Source: Micromonospora alfalfae | Lineage (GTDB): Bacteria > Actinomycetota > Actinomycetes > Mycobacteriales > Micromonosporaceae | Assembly (NCBI RefSeq): GCF_022230925.1 | Contig: NZ_JAKKFH010000018.1 | Coordinates: forward strand, 62,001-126,000 | DNA: 64,000 nucleotides | Direction of reading: 5' to 3' | Part shown: piece by piece, positions 43,119-52,449 of the stretch | Position numbering within the stretch: position 1 is the first letter of the stretch | Layout: every line of letters begins with the position of its first letter | Made by a program: the position numbers and the translations under genes | The notes under the pieces: generated by a model | The model's database searches: none | What the model was told of the DNA's origin: nothing | What the model saw: only the letters and a program-made list of their open reading frames with translations

Positions 43119-43862
43119 TCAGAGCACCTGGTCGAGGAACCGGCGAAGCCGCTGATGCTCGGCCCGCTCGAAGATCGCCTCGGGTGGGCCGGCCTCCAGC
43201 ACCACGCCCCGGTCCATGAAGGCGACGGTGTCGGCTACCTGCCGGGCGAAGCCCATCTCGTGGGTCACCACCACCATCGTCATGCCGGCGGCGGACAGGT
43301 CGGCCATCACCCCGAGGACGCCCTTGACCAACTCCGGGTCGAGCGCCGAGGTGGCCTCGTCGAAGAGCATCACCTCGGGCCGCAGCGCCAGCGCGCGGGC
43401 GATCGCCACCCGCTGCTGCTGACCACCGGAGGGCTGCGCAGGGCGGGAGTTCGCCTTGCCGGCCAGCCCCACCAGCTCCAACTGGGCCCGGGCGACGGTC
43501 TCCGCCTCGTCCGCACCGAGCTTGCGCAGCCGGCGTAGCGCCAGCGTGACGTTGCGCAGCACGCTCATGTGCGGAAAGAGGTTGAACTGCTGGAACACCA
43601 TGCCCACCCGCTGCCGCAGCGCGTCCGGGTCGTCGCCCAGCACGCTGCGCCCGTCCAGCAGCACGTCGCCCCGGTCCGGTTCGATCAGTCGGTTGATGGT
43701 GCGCAGCAGTGTGGACTTGCCCGACCCGGACGGCCCGATGACGCAGGCCGTCGCGCCGCGCGGCACCGAGAGGTCGACGCCGCGCAGCACCCGGTTCGGT
43801 CCGAAGGCGAGGTGCACGTCGCGTACGTCGAGGCTGACCGAGGTCGTCGTGGCGGTGGTCAT
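43119..43862 (-). CDS. Amino-acid ABC importer ATP-binding protein, probably sulfur amino acid
   Basis: 247 residues. Walker [19 protein letters not shown] near 42, Q-loop [13 protein letters not shown], signature [17 protein letters not shown] (Pro at the usual Leu), Walker [17 protein letters not shown]-loop [14 protein letters not shown]: the polar-amino-acid (GlnQ/HisP) subfamily. Start ATG at 43862 overlaps the permease stop (ATGA). It is the last gene in the leader-binding protein-permease-ATPase operon. The riboswitch and the Met/Cys-rich leader upstream suggest methionine or cyst(e)ine as substrate. Confidence 0.95.
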   Translation of the reverse strand: MTTATTTSVSLDVRDVHLAFGPNRVLRGVDLSVPRGATACVIGPSGSGKSTLLRTINRLIEPDRGDVLLDGRSVLGDDPDALRQRVGMVFQQFNLFPHMSVLRNVTLALRRLRKLGADEAETVARAQLELVGLAGKANSRPAQPSGGQQQRVAIARALALRPEVMLFDEATSALDPELVKGVLGVMADLSAAGMTMVVVTHEMGFARQVADTVAFMDRGVVLEAGPPEAIFERAEHQRLRRFLDQVL

Positions 43863-44635
43863 CGTCGATCTCCTTCCGTCGCGGCGTACGACGGGATGTC
43901 GTCGTCGTCCTCTTCGGTCGACACGGTGGCCGGCCGACCGTTGCGCAGCCGTCTGTCGATCCAGTTGACGACGTGCGTCAGCGGGACTGTCAACGCCAGG
44001 TAGCAGAGCCCTGCCAGCAGCAGTGCCGACTCGTTGCCGGTGGTGGCCGCGTAGTCCTGCCCGATCCGGAACAGCTCCCGCTGGCTGGCCACCAGGCCGA
44101 GGAAGTAGACCAGGCTGGAGTCCTTGATCAGCGCGATGAGCTGGTTCACCCAGGCCGGCAACACCCGCCGGATGCCCTGCGGAATGATCACCAGCCGCAT
44201 CGAGTCGGCCCAGGAGAAGCCGAGCGCCCGGGAGCCCTCCAACTGGGCGGCCTCCACCGACTGGATGCCCGAGCGGAAGATCTCCCCGATGTACGCGGCG
44301 GCGATGAGCGACAGCGCCAGGATGCCCAACGGGTAGGGATCCGGCCCCCAGACCTGCATGCCCAGCGGGGCCAGCCCGACGCCGATCAGCAGGATCGTCG
44401 CCGCGGCCGGCAGTCCCCGGAACACGTCGGTGTAGACCCGCGCCGGCCAGCGCAACCAGCGGCTGCGGGAGATGCCCGCCACGGCCAGCAGCAGGCCCAG
44501 CACCGAGCCGAGCAGGGCGGCGGAGACCGCCAGGATCAGCGTGTTGGGCAACCCGACCGTCAGCATCTCGGGCAGCGCCTCGCGCATCGCGTCGGCGTCG
44601 AAGAAGGTCTCCCACAGGGTGCTCAACGGATCCAT
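43859..44635 (-). CDS. Amino-acid ABC importer permease
   Basis: 258 residues, five membrane segments, HisM/GlnP family. The coupling loop with [24 protein letters not shown] near residue 135 (EAA-type motif) contacts the ATPase. The acidic tail [16 protein letters not shown] is an extra C-terminal extension. Start ATG at 44635 follows AGGAG. It lies 36 bases after the binding-protein gene and overlaps the ATPase start. Confidence 0.95.
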   Translation of the reverse strand: MDPLSTLWETFFDADAMREALPEMLTVGLPNTLILAVSAALLGSVLGLLLAVAGISRSRWLRWPARVYTDVFRGLPAAATILLIGVGLAPLGMQVWGPDPYPLGILALSLIAAAYIGEIFRSGIQSVEAAQLEGSRALGFSWADSMRLVIIPQGIRRVLPAWVNQLIALIKDSSLVYFLGLVASQRELFRIGQDYAATTGNESALLLAGLCYLALTVPLTHVVNWIDRRLRNGRPATVSTEEDDDDIPSYAATEGDRR

Positions 44636-44671
44636 CGGTCGCTCCTACCGCCCCGCTCGCTCGTCACCGGT

Positions 44672-45580
44672 TCAGGAAGCGGTCGACGCGGACGCCGACG
44701 GCCCCGTCGGCACAGCCGACACCGACGGCGTGGCCGACGCGGACGGGGCGTTCACAGTGCCGCTGCCCGGTGTGAAGTCCGCCGGGATCGGCCGACCCGG
44801 GTAGTACTGCGCCTGCAACCGGCTCCAGGTGCCGTCGGCGATGACCTCGTCGAGGCTCTTGTTCAGCGCCTCGCGCAGCTTGTCGTTCCCCTTGGCCACC
44901 GCGTACGCGGTCGGTGCCGGGCTGAGCTGTTTGGCCGCCACGGTGATCTTGCCGTTGCTGTCGGCGGCCGACTTCTCGCCGATCTCCGCCGGGGCGATCC
45001 AGGCGTCGGCGGTGCCCGCCTTGAGCTGGTTGATCGCACCGTTGTAGTCCGGCACCCGCACCGGGTTGAGCTGCTTGCCGGTGGCGTAGTCGTCCTGGAC
45101 GGTGCCCTGCACCACCACGACCCGCTTGCCGGTGAGCTGGTCGAAGCCGGTGATCGGCGAGCCGGCCGGGACGTCCAGGCCGAAGTAGCCGAAGTCGTAG
45201 CCGTTGCCGAAGTCGACTGTCTTCTTGCGGGCCTCGGTGATGGTGATCGAGGAGCTGCCCACGTCGAACTTGCGGTTGTTCACCTGGCTGAGCAGCGCGG
45301 AGAAGTCGGTGCCGACGAACTCGACGGTGAGGCCGAGCTTGCCGGCCACGGCGGTCAGCAGGTCGTTGTCGAAGCCGGTGAACCTGCCGTCCTTGAGGTA
45401 CACGTTCGGCGGGGCGTCGGTAAGCGTTCCGGCGCGCAGCACACCCGCCTGGGCCAGGCGGTACGGGTTGGCGGTGGCGTCGGACGAGCTGTCGTCGCCG
45501 CAGGCGGTGAGGGTGGTGGCGGCCAGGATCGTGGCCGCGCCCAGGGCGGCGGCACGGGTCAGGGCAGGAAGGAATCGCAC
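44672..45580 (-). CDS. Amino-acid-binding lipoprotein of the importer
   Basis: 302 residues. Lipoprotein signal MRFLPALTRAAALGAATILA followed by lipobox TTAC near Cys27. The body is the family 3 periplasmic binding fold (GVLRAGTLTDAPPNVYLKDG, FTGFDNDLLTAVAGKLGL, SSITITEARKKTVDFG). It ends in an extra Ala/Ser/Pro/Thr tail of about 35 residues. Start GTG at 45580 follows GGAG. It is preceded by a leader peptide gene and a SAM-IV riboswitch, so methionine or cyst(e)ine, not glutamine, is the likely ligand; the sequence itself does not prove this. Confidence 0.93.
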   Translation of the reverse strand: MRFLPALTRAAALGAATILAATTLTACGDDSSSDATANPYRLAQAGVLRAGTLTDAPPNVYLKDGRFTGFDNDLLTAVAGKLGLTVEFVGTDFSALLSQVNNRKFDVGSSSITITEARKKTVDFGNGYDFGYFGLDVPAGSPITGFDQLTGKRVVVVQGTVQDDYATGKQLNPVRVPDYNGAINQLKAGTADAWIAPAEIGEKSAADSNGKITVAAKQLSPAPTAYAVAKGNDKLREALNKSLDEVIADGTWSRLQAQYYPGRPIPADFTPGSGTVNAPSASATPSVSAVPTGPSASASTAS

Positions 45581-45623
45581 TGGTGTCTCCGAATGTGGTG
45601 TCTGGGCGCGTATCGACGTGCGC

Positions 45624-45655
45624 CACCGACGGCACGCCCGATGGGCGTACCGGTG
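45624..45655 (-). promoter_or_regulatory. Hairpin between leader peptide and binding-protein gene
   Basis: CACCG at 45624-45628 pairs with CGGTG at 45651-45655, enclosing GCACGCCC-GAT-GGGCGTAC (one wobble). It lies 25 bases after the leader stop and 44 before the binding-protein start, a suitable place for an attenuator controlled by ribosome movement on the leader. Confidence 0.5.
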
Positions 45656-45679
45656 GGAAACGAGCTGGGGAAGGGGGTG

Positions 45680-45820
45680 CTAGAGCGCGGTGCCGCGACG
45701 ACAGGCGGCGCTGCACATTCGCATCATGTCCACGTGCCGCCGCCGGATCAGTGCGGGCGAGGGTCGACCGGTGCGGGAGTCCGCGACGTCGGTCGGTGGG
45801 GTGGTGCTGAGGATGCGCAT
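45680..45820 (-). CDS. Met/Cys-rich leader peptide
   Basis: 46 residues, ATG at 45820 with GGGAG just before it, stop TAG at 45680. The segment RRRHVDMMRMCSAACRR (residues 26-42) matches the small actinobacterial leader peptides with an RRHVD-x-x-R-x-x-SA-x-C-R pattern that precede sulfur-metabolism and transport genes. It holds three Met and two Cys codons within nine residues, so translating ribosomes would stall when these amino acids are scarce. It sits between the SAM-IV riboswitch and the importer genes. It is longer than the 20-30 residues I would expect; a shorter translated form is possible. Confidence 0.72.
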   Translation of the reverse strand: MRILSTTPPTDVADSRTGRPSPALIRRRHVDMMRMCSAACRRGTAL

Positions 45821-45842
45821 GGTTCTCCCGGGTCTGTGCTGA

Positions 45843-45966
45843 CCTGGGTGCCAGGCCACGCTTGCACCGACGTCCTGCCGGTGCCTGGTCTTCACCCGGG
45901 GCACCCCACCGCGGAGGAGGGTTGCCGGCCAGCGAGCCGGGGCTTCGCGCTGGCGCTCATGACCTG
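45843..45966 (-). promoter_or_regulatory. SAM-IV riboswitch
   Basis: Read on the minus strand from 45964: GGTCATGAGCGCCAGCG, later GGCTCGCTGGCCGGCAACC, CTCCTCCGCGGTGGGG, TGCCCCGGGTGAAGACC. These are the conserved blocks of the SAM-I/SAM-IV clan in actinomycetes. P1 pairs GGTC (45964-45961) with GACC (45890-45887). A hairpin GCACCG...CGGTGC (45884-45864) and another (CCTGG/CCAGG, 45855-45843) follow, as in the SAM-IV extension. The riboswitch would shut the operon when S-adenosylmethionine is abundant. Confidence 0.85.
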
Positions 45967-45971
45967 CGCCG

Positions 45972-45977
45972 AGGCTA
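45972..45977 (-). promoter_or_regulatory. -10 box TAGCCT of the importer operon
   Basis: TAGCCT on the minus strand puts the transcript start near 45965, right at the first base of the riboswitch. Confidence 0.65.
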
Positions 45978-46050
45978 GCAGCACGAACGGGTGGATCGTC
46001 CAGTCGGTATGACCACGCTCACTGTGCGCGACGGGCTGTCGACTCGCAGG

Positions 46051-48009
46051 TCAGCCGGCGTGCACGTGCGGTCGACGGTGCGGGTCGGGCTCCTGGCGGC
46101 GCAGGATCTCCCGGGTCACCGAGGCGATGGCGCCCTGTCCGAACGCCAGGTAGCGCAGGAAGTTGCGGGTTGGGCCGCCCTCGGACCACTCGAAGTAGAT
46201 GTGGGGGCGGCGACGGCTGCGGTCACGGATCTCCAGCAGCAGGGCGGCGAGCGCGGTGGGCACCGACGAGCTGGCCAGGCTGAGCACCGGGAAGCGGCCG
46301 TCGACCACGCTGCCGCGGACCAGCAGCTCGGTCTCGAAGTCGGACGGGTCGGTGACAGTGACCTCGACGAAGATGACGTCGCTGTCGTCGGGAAAGTCGT
46401 TGTCCGCCATGGTCTGCGCCAGCTTCGCGTGGTACTCCGCCTCGTCGCGCCGGTCGGGTTCGTGCGCGATGAGGCGGATCCGCCGTCCGGCGCGCTCGTC
46501 GATCATCCGGGCCGCGGCGTGGTCCAGCTCAACGTGGTCGACGCGCAGCTCGTAGGCCCGCCTCAGCCGGGACAGCGCCGACACCAGGATGATCCCGCCG
46601 ATGAAACAGCCCGCGATCTTGACGCCGCTCGGGCGCTCCACCACGTTCGCCAGCGTGGTGTAGACGAAAATCACCGCGATGACCCCGAACGCGATGGTGC
46701 GGCCGCGCTGACGCTGCCGGAGCGCCGCGAGCGTCACCGCCGTCGCGGCCGAGGTGATCAACACCAGGACCCCGGTGGCGTACGCGCCGCCCTGCGCGTC
46801 CACGCTGGCCTCGAAGATGATCGTGATCAGGAACGCCACGGCGGTGAAGACCAGCACCAGCGGCCGGACGGCTCGCGCCCAGGTCGGCGCCATGCCGTAA
46901 CGGGGCAGGTAGCGCGGCACGAGGTTGAGCAGACCAGCCATCGCGGATGCCCCGGCGAACCAGAGAATTCCGATGGTGGACAGGTCGTAGATGGTGCCGA
47001 ACACCTCGCCGAGGTGGGCGTGCGCCAGGTAGGCCAGCGCGCGCCCGTTCGCCGGCCCGCCCGGCTGGAAGGCCTCCGGCGGAATGAGCACTGTGGTCGT
47101 CACACTGCTGGTGATCAGGAAGACGCTCATAATCACCGCCGCGGTGGTGAGCAGCCGGCGGGCGCCACGGATCCGGCCCAGCGGTTGGGCCTCCGAGTCC
47201 TGCGGGTCACCCCGTACGCTCGGCATGACCGCCACCCCGGTCTCGAAGCCGGACAGACCCAACGCCAGCTTCGGAAAGACCAGCAGCGACAACCCGACCA
47301 CCAGCCACGGATCGCCGTGCCCGGTGGTCAGCGCGGTGGTCCAGTCACCTACCGCGCTCGGGTGCGTCACCACCCGCCACAGCGCGTCGGCCACCACCAC
47401 GGCATTCAGCGTCAGGTAGACCGCGACCAGCACGACGGCGATCCCGATGGCCTCGGCGAATCCCTTGAGGAACACCGTGCCCAGCAGCGACAGCAGCAGC
47501 AGCGTGACCAGCACCTCGTGACCCTTGAGCCCGCTCGGCCAGAACGGGTTCTCGTCGATGTGCGCCGTCGCGTCGGCGGCCGAGAGGGTGATGGTGATGA
47601 TGAAGTCGGTGGCCGCGAAACCGAGCAGCACCAGCACCAGCAACTTGCCCGGCCAGTAGCTCAGCAGGCGTACCAGCATCGCGATGGAGCCCTCACCGTG
47701 CGGGCTCTCCACCGCCACCCGCCGGTAGACCGGCAGCGCCCCCAGCAGGGTCACCAGCACCAGCACCACCGTCGCCACCGGTGAGAGCGCCCCGGCGGCC
47801 AGCGCCGCGATGCCCGGCTGGTAACCCAGCGTGGAGAAGTAGTCGACGCCGGTCAGGCACATCACCTTCCACCACGGGTGGTGCCGGTGCTCCGGCGGGC
47901 GCCCGTGCGGCCCCGGGTGCTGCACGGCCTGGTCCGAGCCGGCGTCGAGCAGCCACCCCCGCAACCGGCCGGCGCGTCTGTCGACAGTCACCGGCGCGTC
48001 CCCCGTCAT
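46051..48009 (-). CDS. APC-superfamily amino acid/polyamine-type transporter
   Basis: 652 residues. About twelve membrane segments from 55 to 480, beginning [21 protein letters not shown], the loop-helix 1 motif of APC proteins that resemble KUP-like or YdaO-like transporters. The C-terminal 150 residues are a soluble domain ([18 protein letters not shown] onward). Start ATG at 48009 fits homology; the ribosome site is weak. Divergent from the corA gene, with 156 bases between. Substrate not known. I looked for a c-di-AMP riboswitch upstream and could not support one. Confidence 0.85.
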   Translation of the reverse strand: MTGDAPVTVDRRAGRLRGWLLDAGSDQAVQHPGPHGRPPEHRHHPWWKVMCLTGVDYFSTLGYQPGIAALAAGALSPVATVVLVLVTLLGALPVYRRVAVESPHGEGSIAMLVRLLSYWPGKLLVLVLLGFAATDFIITITLSAADATAHIDENPFWPSGLKGHEVLVTLLLLSLLGTVFLKGFAEAIGIAVVLVAVYLTLNAVVVADALWRVVTHPSAVGDWTTALTTGHGDPWLVVGLSLLVFPKLALGLSGFETGVAVMPSVRGDPQDSEAQPLGRIRGARRLLTTAAVIMSVFLITSSVTTTVLIPPEAFQPGGPANGRALAYLAHAHLGEVFGTIYDLSTIGILWFAGASAMAGLLNLVPRYLPRYGMAPTWARAVRPLVLVFTAVAFLITIIFEASVDAQGGAYATGVLVLITSAATAVTLAALRQRQRGRTIAFGVIAVIFVYTTLANVVERPSGVKIAGCFIGGIILVSALSRLRRAYELRVDHVELDHAAARMIDERAGRRIRLIAHEPDRRDEAEYHAKLAQTMADNDFPDDSDVIFVEVTVTDPSDFETELLVRGSVVDGRFPVLSLASSSVPTALAALLLEIRDRSRRRPHIYFEWSEGGPTRNFLRYLAFGQGAIASVTREILRRQEPDPHRRPHVHAG

Positions 48010-48165
48010 CCCAACCCCGGTCACCGTGAGTATCCGCCCGCCGGGCCGGCCCCGTCCGCCGGTGTGCGGAACCCAGCCGACGCCACTGCGGGTTTCAGGG
48101 CCCAGGACACTGGGGAAGCAGCGCCCCGGGCTGGATGGGACGGCACCCGGGGGAGGGGACAGGGC

Positions 48166-49296
48166 ATGGTCGGCGGCCGTCGCTTCCGCCCGGGTGATGG
48201 CTTCGGACGCCAACTCGACGAGTACGAGACGACTGTCGGCGTGGCGCCGTCCGCGGAGTCACCCGGCGCGTCCCACGGCGGCCTGGTGGACAGCGCGGTC
48301 TACCTCCGGGGGCACCGGTTCGCCTCGCCGTCCGGCCTCGCCGAAACGTACCGCTGTCTCCAGGAGCAGGACGGCGCGATGGCCTGGATCGGGTTGTACC
48401 GGCCGGACATCGAGCAGATCACCTCGCTGGCGCGGGAGTTTCGGCTGCACGACCTGGCGGTCGAGGACGCGATCAACGCCCACCAGCGGCCCAAGCTGGA
48501 GCGGTACGGGCACACCCTGTTCGTGGTGCTGCGCGCCGCCCGCTACGACGACCTCCGGGAGGAGGTCGAGTTCTCCGAGCTGCACCTGTTCATCGGCCCG
48601 GGCTTCGTGGTCACCGTGCGACACGGCGAGGCGCCCGACCTGGCCGCGGTGCGGCGGCGGCTGGAGACCGAGGCGCAGATGCTCGCCCGGGGGCCGGAGG
48701 CGGTCCTCTACGCGATCCTCGACCAGGTCGTCGACGGGTACGCGCCGGTGGTGGCCGGACTGGAGAACGACATCGACGAGATCGAGACCCAGGTGTTCGG
48801 TGGCGACCCGAACGCCAGCCGGCGCATCTACGGGCTCAGCCGCGAGGTCATCCAGTTCCAGCGGGCCGCCCGTCCGCTGCTCAGCGTGCTCGACGCGCTG
48901 GCCGACGGCGCCGGCAGCGCCAGCGCCGACGAGGAACTGCGCCGCTATCTGCGTGACGTCACCGACCACCTGACCCAGGTGGTGGAGCGGGTGGACGGTT
49001 TCCGGCACCTGTTGCAGAACATCCTCACCGTCAACGCCACCCTCGTCTCGCAGCAGCAGAACGAGGAGATGCGCAGCCTCACCGCGGCCAGCTACAGCCA
49101 GAACGAGGAGCTGAAGAAGGTCTCCTCCTGGGCGGCGATCCTCTTCGCTCCCACGCTCATCGGCACCGTGTACGGCATGAACTTCATCCACATGCCGGAG
49201 CTGAACTGGCGCTTGGGTTACCTCTTCGCGCTGCTGCTGATGCTGCTGGTCTGCGGCACCCTCTATGTGATCTTCAAGCGGCGCGGCTGGCTCTGA
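48166..49296 (+). CDS. corA: CorA-family Mg2+/Co2+ channel
   Basis: 376 residues. Large cytosolic N-terminal funnel, long stalk helix, then two membrane segments at the C-terminus. The selectivity motif is in [17 protein letters not shown] near residue 335 (Gly-Met-Asn followed by Met-Pro-Glu-Leu), as in CorA. The basic end FKRRGWL follows the last helix, as expected. Forms a pentameric channel for Mg2+ or Co2+. Start ATG at 48166 follows GGGAGGGG. Confidence 0.95.
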   Translation: MVGGRRFRPGDGFGRQLDEYETTVGVAPSAESPGASHGGLVDSAVYLRGHRFASPSGLAETYRCLQEQDGAMAWIGLYRPDIEQITSLAREFRLHDLAVEDAINAHQRPKLERYGHTLFVVLRAARYDDLREEVEFSELHLFIGPGFVVTVRHGEAPDLAAVRRRLETEAQMLARGPEAVLYAILDQVVDGYAPVVAGLENDIDEIETQVFGGDPNASRRIYGLSREVIQFQRAARPLLSVLDALADGAGSASADEELRRYLRDVTDHLTQVVERVDGFRHLLQNILTVNATLVSQQQNEEMRSLTAASYSQNEELKKVSSWAAILFAPTLIGTVYGMNFIHMPELNWRLGYLFALLLMLLVCGTLYVIFKRRGWL

Positions 49297-49311
49297 GCCG
49301 CGCGGCCGGGA

Positions 49312-49497
49312 TCACTCGATGCCGCGCAGGATGTGCCGCTCGTCCTCGACGTCGTCGTCGCCGGCACCGATCCGGCCGAGCAGTACGGCCGCCGCCCAGA
49401 TAGTCAGTGGCGTGGCCGCCCCGGTCATTCCGCCGCCGGTCCGGTCGTCCCGGGTCTGGCTCCGCTCCGTGCGCGGTGGCCTGCGCTGAGCCTGCAT
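49312..49497 (-). CDS. Small hypothetical protein with one possible membrane helix
   Basis: 61 residues. Start ATG at 49497 with GAGGAGAGG about ten bases before it. Basic start (QAQRRPPRTERSQTRDDR), short hydrophobic segment TPLTIWAAAVLLGRIGAG, acidic end DDDVEDERHILRGIE. The hydrophobic part is short for a full membrane helix. Convergent with corA. Not recognised. Confidence 0.55.
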   Translation of the reverse strand: MQAQRRPPRTERSQTRDDRTGGGMTGAATPLTIWAAAVLLGRIGAGDDDVEDERHILRGIE

Positions 49498-49684
49498 GGG
49501 CCCTGCCTCTCCTCGTCGAAGCCGCCGTGGGCGGCGCGGGGTGACCCCGCGCCACACCGGCCGGGCGGACCGCCTACGAGCAGCCCACCACCGGTACGAC
49601 AGCCACTCGAACCTTCCCACGCCCGGCCACATCCGCACCGCTTGTTTTCGGGTTTCCGACTGTCGCCCGCCAAACCGGACATTA

Positions 49685-49703
49685 CGCCTCGACGATCGAG
49701 GCG
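49685..49703 (-). terminator. Hairpin after the 2'-5' RNA ligase-like gene
   Basis: CGCCTCGA-CGA-TCGAGGCG is a perfect eight-base-pair stem three bases downstream of the minus-strand stop at 49707. The stretch 49498-49684 before it holds nothing I recognise. Confidence 0.7.
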
Positions 49704-49706
49704 CGG

Positions 49707-50222
49707 TCAAGGCAGCGGGTAGGCGATGCCGCGCGCGTGGTCGGTGAGCGCCGCGCCGACCACTGTCGCGGCCAGCGGCAACACCTCCAGACAGCGGCGC
49801 ACTGCGGCGGCCATCAGCGTGTTCGGCACCCGCATGGAGAGCGTGCAGTGCGGCACCCACCGCCCCGGCTGGTAGTGCTCGGCGAGGGCGATGCCGGCGG
49901 CGGCGAGCCGGTCGTGCACCAGCCGGTGGTGCGCCAGCAACTCCGGTGTGGGTGCCGGGCCGAGCCAGAGCACCCGACCGACGAACTGGCCCGCGTACTG
50001 GAAGTCGAGCCGCAGCGGGGCGGCCACCACCGTCCCCTTCAGCGCCTCGGCGACCTGCTCCCTGTCGAACCGGGGTGCCACCATGAGCGAGACGTGCGGG
50101 CGGTGGCGCTGCTCCAGCAGCGAGCGCATGCTCTGCACGCCCTCGGCCTCCAGGGCGTCCCAGAGCACCCGGATCCGGCGGGTGGCGTCCGGGTCCAGGT
50201 ACAACTCCACCGCGGCGACCAT
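49707..50222 (-). CDS. 2'-5' RNA ligase-like (2H phosphoesterase) protein
   Basis: 171 residues. Two H-x-T/S motifs typical of 2H phosphoesterases: RPHVSLMVAP near residue 42 and VPHCTLSMRV near 123; the two His act together on 2',3'-cyclic or 2'-5' phosphodiester bonds. Start ATG at 50222, with TACGGT six bases before, suggests a leaderless transcript. Substrate unknown; family members process RNA ends or small nucleotides. Divergent from the DinB gene. Confidence 0.88.
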   Translation of the reverse strand: MVAAVELYLDPDATRRIRVLWDALEAEGVQSMRSLLEQRHRPHVSLMVAPRFDREQVAEALKGTVVAAPLRLDFQYAGQFVGRVLWLGPAPTPELLAHHRLVHDRLAAAGIALAEHYQPGRWVPHCTLSMRVPNTLMAAAVRRCLEVLPLAATVVGAALTDHARGIAYPLP

Positions 50223-50228
50223 TCGATC

Positions 50229-50234
50229 ACCGTA
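50229..50234 (-). promoter_or_regulatory. Leaderless -10 box TACGGT
   Basis: On the minus strand TACGGT ends six bases before the ATG at 50222. Confidence 0.55.
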
Positions 50235-50300
50235 GCGGCCGAGGTTTGCCCGTCCGGGGCCGGCGGTACCTGTGAGGGAACCGACCAGGAAGGCGTACCC

Positions 50301-50810
50301 GTGGACGTGAATGACCTGCTGACCGAGGCGTATGACCGGCTGCCCGACCTCGTCCGCGCGGCCGTCGACGGCCTCAGCCCCGAGCAACTGCGCCACCAGC
50401 CCGCCCCGGGCGCCAACTCGGTCGGCTGGCTGGTCTGGCACCTCACCCGGGTGCAGGACCACCACGTCGCCGACCTGCTCGACGCCGAGCAGATCTGGGT
50501 GAGCGGCGACTGGGCGGGTCGGTTCGGGCTCGCCGCCGACCCCGACAACACCGGCTACGGGCACTCGCCCGCCCAGGTCGCTGCGGTGCGGCCGGAGAGC
50601 GCACAGGCGCTGATCGACTACTACCAGGCGGTCGCGGCGCGTACCGGACGCTTCCTGGCCGGCCTGGGTCCGGCGGACCTGGACCGTGTGGTCGACGAGG
50701 CGTGGGACCCGCCGGTCACTCTCGGCGTCAGGTTGGTCAGCATCGTTGACGACGACCTGCAACACGTGGGCCAGGCCGCCTACGTGCGCGGCCTCATCGA
50801 GGCCGACTGA
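50301..50810 (+). CDS. DinB-fold protein (DUF664-like)
   Basis: 169 residues. Four-helix DinB-like protein: NSVGWLVWHLTRVQDHHVADLL near residue 38 with the metal His residues, and late VSIVDDDLQHVGQAAYVRG with the third His. Start GTG at 50301 follows AGGAAGG. Members include mycothiol/bacillithiol-dependent transferases, but the activity is unproven. Divergent from the RNA ligase-like gene across 78 bases. Confidence 0.85.
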   Translation: MDVNDLLTEAYDRLPDLVRAAVDGLSPEQLRHQPAPGANSVGWLVWHLTRVQDHHVADLLDAEQIWVSGDWAGRFGLAADPDNTGYGHSPAQVAAVRPESAQALIDYYQAVAARTGRFLAGLGPADLDRVVDEAWDPPVTLGVRLVSIVDDDLQHVGQAAYVRGLIEAD

Positions 50811-50819
50811 ACGCCGGGG

Positions 50820-51866
50820 TCACGGCACGATCACCGCCCGGCCCTCCAGTGTGCCGTCGCGCATCTGGCGGTACGCGTCCAGAGCGTCGTCCAGCGCGAA
50901 GGTGGTGGTCTTCGGACGGACCAGGCCCTGGGCACCCAGGTCGAGCACCTCCACCAGTTCCGGGCGGCTGCCCCAGTAGGTGGTCGCGATGCTCACCTCG
51001 TAGGGCACGGAGAAGAACGACACCCCCACGCTGCCTCCGCCGATCCCCACGATGGTCAGGTCGCCAACGGTGCGGGCCGCCGCCACGCCGAGCGCCAGGG
51101 TGGTGTCCGTGCCGACGAAGTCCAGCACCACGTCGGCGCCCCGCCCCCCGGTGGCGTCCCGGATCTCCTCGGCGGCGGTCGGTCCGGCGGTCACGGTGCG
51201 CTCGGCGCCGCACTCCTCGGCCAGCCGCAGCGCCTCAGCTCGGGTGTCCACGGCGACCACGCGCGCGGCTGTGGTGGCCTTGAGGATCTGCACACCCACA
51301 TGCCCCAGCCCGCCGACCCCGATCACGACTGCCGTGCTGCCCGGTGGCAGCTTCGGCCAGGAACGCCGGATGGCGTGGTACGGGGTGAGTCCCGCGTCGG
51401 TCAACGGTGCGGCTTGCGCCGGATCCAGGCCCTCCGGAAGAGGCACGACGTGCCGCGCGTCCGGGACCAGCTCGAACTCGGCCATGCCGCCGTCCAGTCC
51501 GAGCCCGCCGCCCCCGCTCGGTACCGGCGCGGCGGACGGGTTCTCGCAGTACGGGTCGACCCCGACCCGGCATCGGGCGCAGGTGCCGCAGCCCCACGCG
51601 CCGAAGACGGCGACCGGTTGGCCGACGGACAACCCGGTCACCCCATCGCCGAGGGCGTGCACCCAGCCGGCGTTCTCGTGCCCGAGGGTGAACGGTGGGT
51701 TCCAGGGCATCGTGCCGGGCTCGAACTCGTCCATGAGGTGCAGGTCGGAATGGCAGGCGCCGGCACCGCCGACCCGGACCACCACCTGACCCGGCCCCGG
51801 CGTCGGATCGGGAACCTCGACCAACTCCGGTTCCGACCTCCACTCCCGCAACCGCAGCGCGCGCAT
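50820..51866 (-). CDS. Zinc-dependent alcohol dehydrogenase
   Basis: 348 residues. Catalytic zinc residues Cys in GACHSDLHLMDE near residue 38 and His in LGHENAGWVHALGDG near 60; structural zinc Cys residues in GCGTCARCRVGVDPYCENP (four Cys) near 92-108. The Rossmann motif GVGGLGHVGVQ lies near 180. So both zinc sites are complete. Oxidises alcohols with NAD. Start ATG at 51866 follows GGGAG. Similar to the AdhA/RhaD-like bacterial group. Alone, convergent with the DinB gene. Confidence 0.93.
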   Translation of the reverse strand: MRALRLREWRSEPELVEVPDPTPGPGQVVVRVGGAGACHSDLHLMDEFEPGTMPWNPPFTLGHENAGWVHALGDGVTGLSVGQPVAVFGAWGCGTCARCRVGVDPYCENPSAAPVPSGGGGLGLDGGMAEFELVPDARHVVPLPEGLDPAQAAPLTDAGLTPYHAIRRSWPKLPPGSTAVVIGVGGLGHVGVQILKATTAARVVAVDTRAEALRLAEECGAERTVTAGPTAAEEIRDATGGRGADVVLDFVGTDTTLALGVAAARTVGDLTIVGIGGGSVGVSFFSVPYEVSIATTYWGSRPELVEVLDLGAQGLVRPKTTTFALDDALDAYRQMRDGTLEGRAVIVP

Positions 51867-52026
51867 ACCGCTACTCCCGTCCGTCTCGACTGAACCATGG
51901 GCTGCCCACCTCGTTCCAGAACAAACAAGCCGAGGCCAGGACAGATCTGGCACCTCACCCGTTCCGGGTGAACCGGGCTCACCCCGACGCGGGTGATCCT
52001 GCGGGAAACCGTGGGGAGGGGACCCG

Positions 52027-52449
52027 ATGGGCGCGACGGCGGAGCAGTACCTGCGACAGCTGGACACCGGTCGGCGGCCCGACCTGCCGGAGACCACAGC
52101 GGGGACGCTGCGGTTGGATGTCCGCGACGACGGCAGCACCAATCACTGGTACCTGACCATCGCCGACCAGCAGGTCCGGGTGACCCGCTCGGCCGACGAC
52201 GCCGAGCTGGTGGTGCGGGCCGACCGGGCGGTCTTCGACCGGATGGCCCGCGGCGGGCTGCACCCGGGCGCGGGCCTGTTGCGCAACGAGCTGACCGTGC
52301 AGGGCAACATGCAACTGCTGATGCTGCTGCGGCGGATCTTCCCCGGGCCGGACGGCGCCCGTCATCCGCACGAGCTGGGCCGGGCCGCGCTGGCCGGCCG
52401 GGCCGGGCACGCTGGGCCCGAGACGACCGCTCGGGATGAGCGGTCGTGA
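52027..52449 (+). CDS. SCP2 sterol-binding-like domain protein
   Basis: 140 residues. A small alpha/beta SCP2 fold: TLRLDVRDDGSTNHWYLTIADQQVRV at about 27-52, then AELVVRADRAVFDRMARG and LTVQGNMQLLMLLRRIFPGP. Binds lipid-type ligands or acts as an accessory domain. Start ATG at 52027 follows GGGGAGGGG. The stop overlaps the start of the glycosidase gene (GTGA), so the two are coupled; why a lipid-binding domain is paired with a debranching enzyme is unclear. Confidence 0.85.
   Translation: MGATAEQYLRQLDTGRRPDLPETTAGTLRLDVRDDGSTNHWYLTIADQQVRVTRSADDAELVVRADRAVFDRMARGGLHPGAGLLRNELTVQGNMQLLMLLRRIFPGPDGARHPHELGRAALAGRAGHAGPETTARDERS

Noticed and set aside
48010..48165. Possible c-di-AMP (ydaO) or Mg2+ (M-box) riboswitch between the APC transporter and corA genes
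   Set aside because: The region is GC-rich with several possible stems, but the conserved core sequences of these riboswitches could not be found on either strand.
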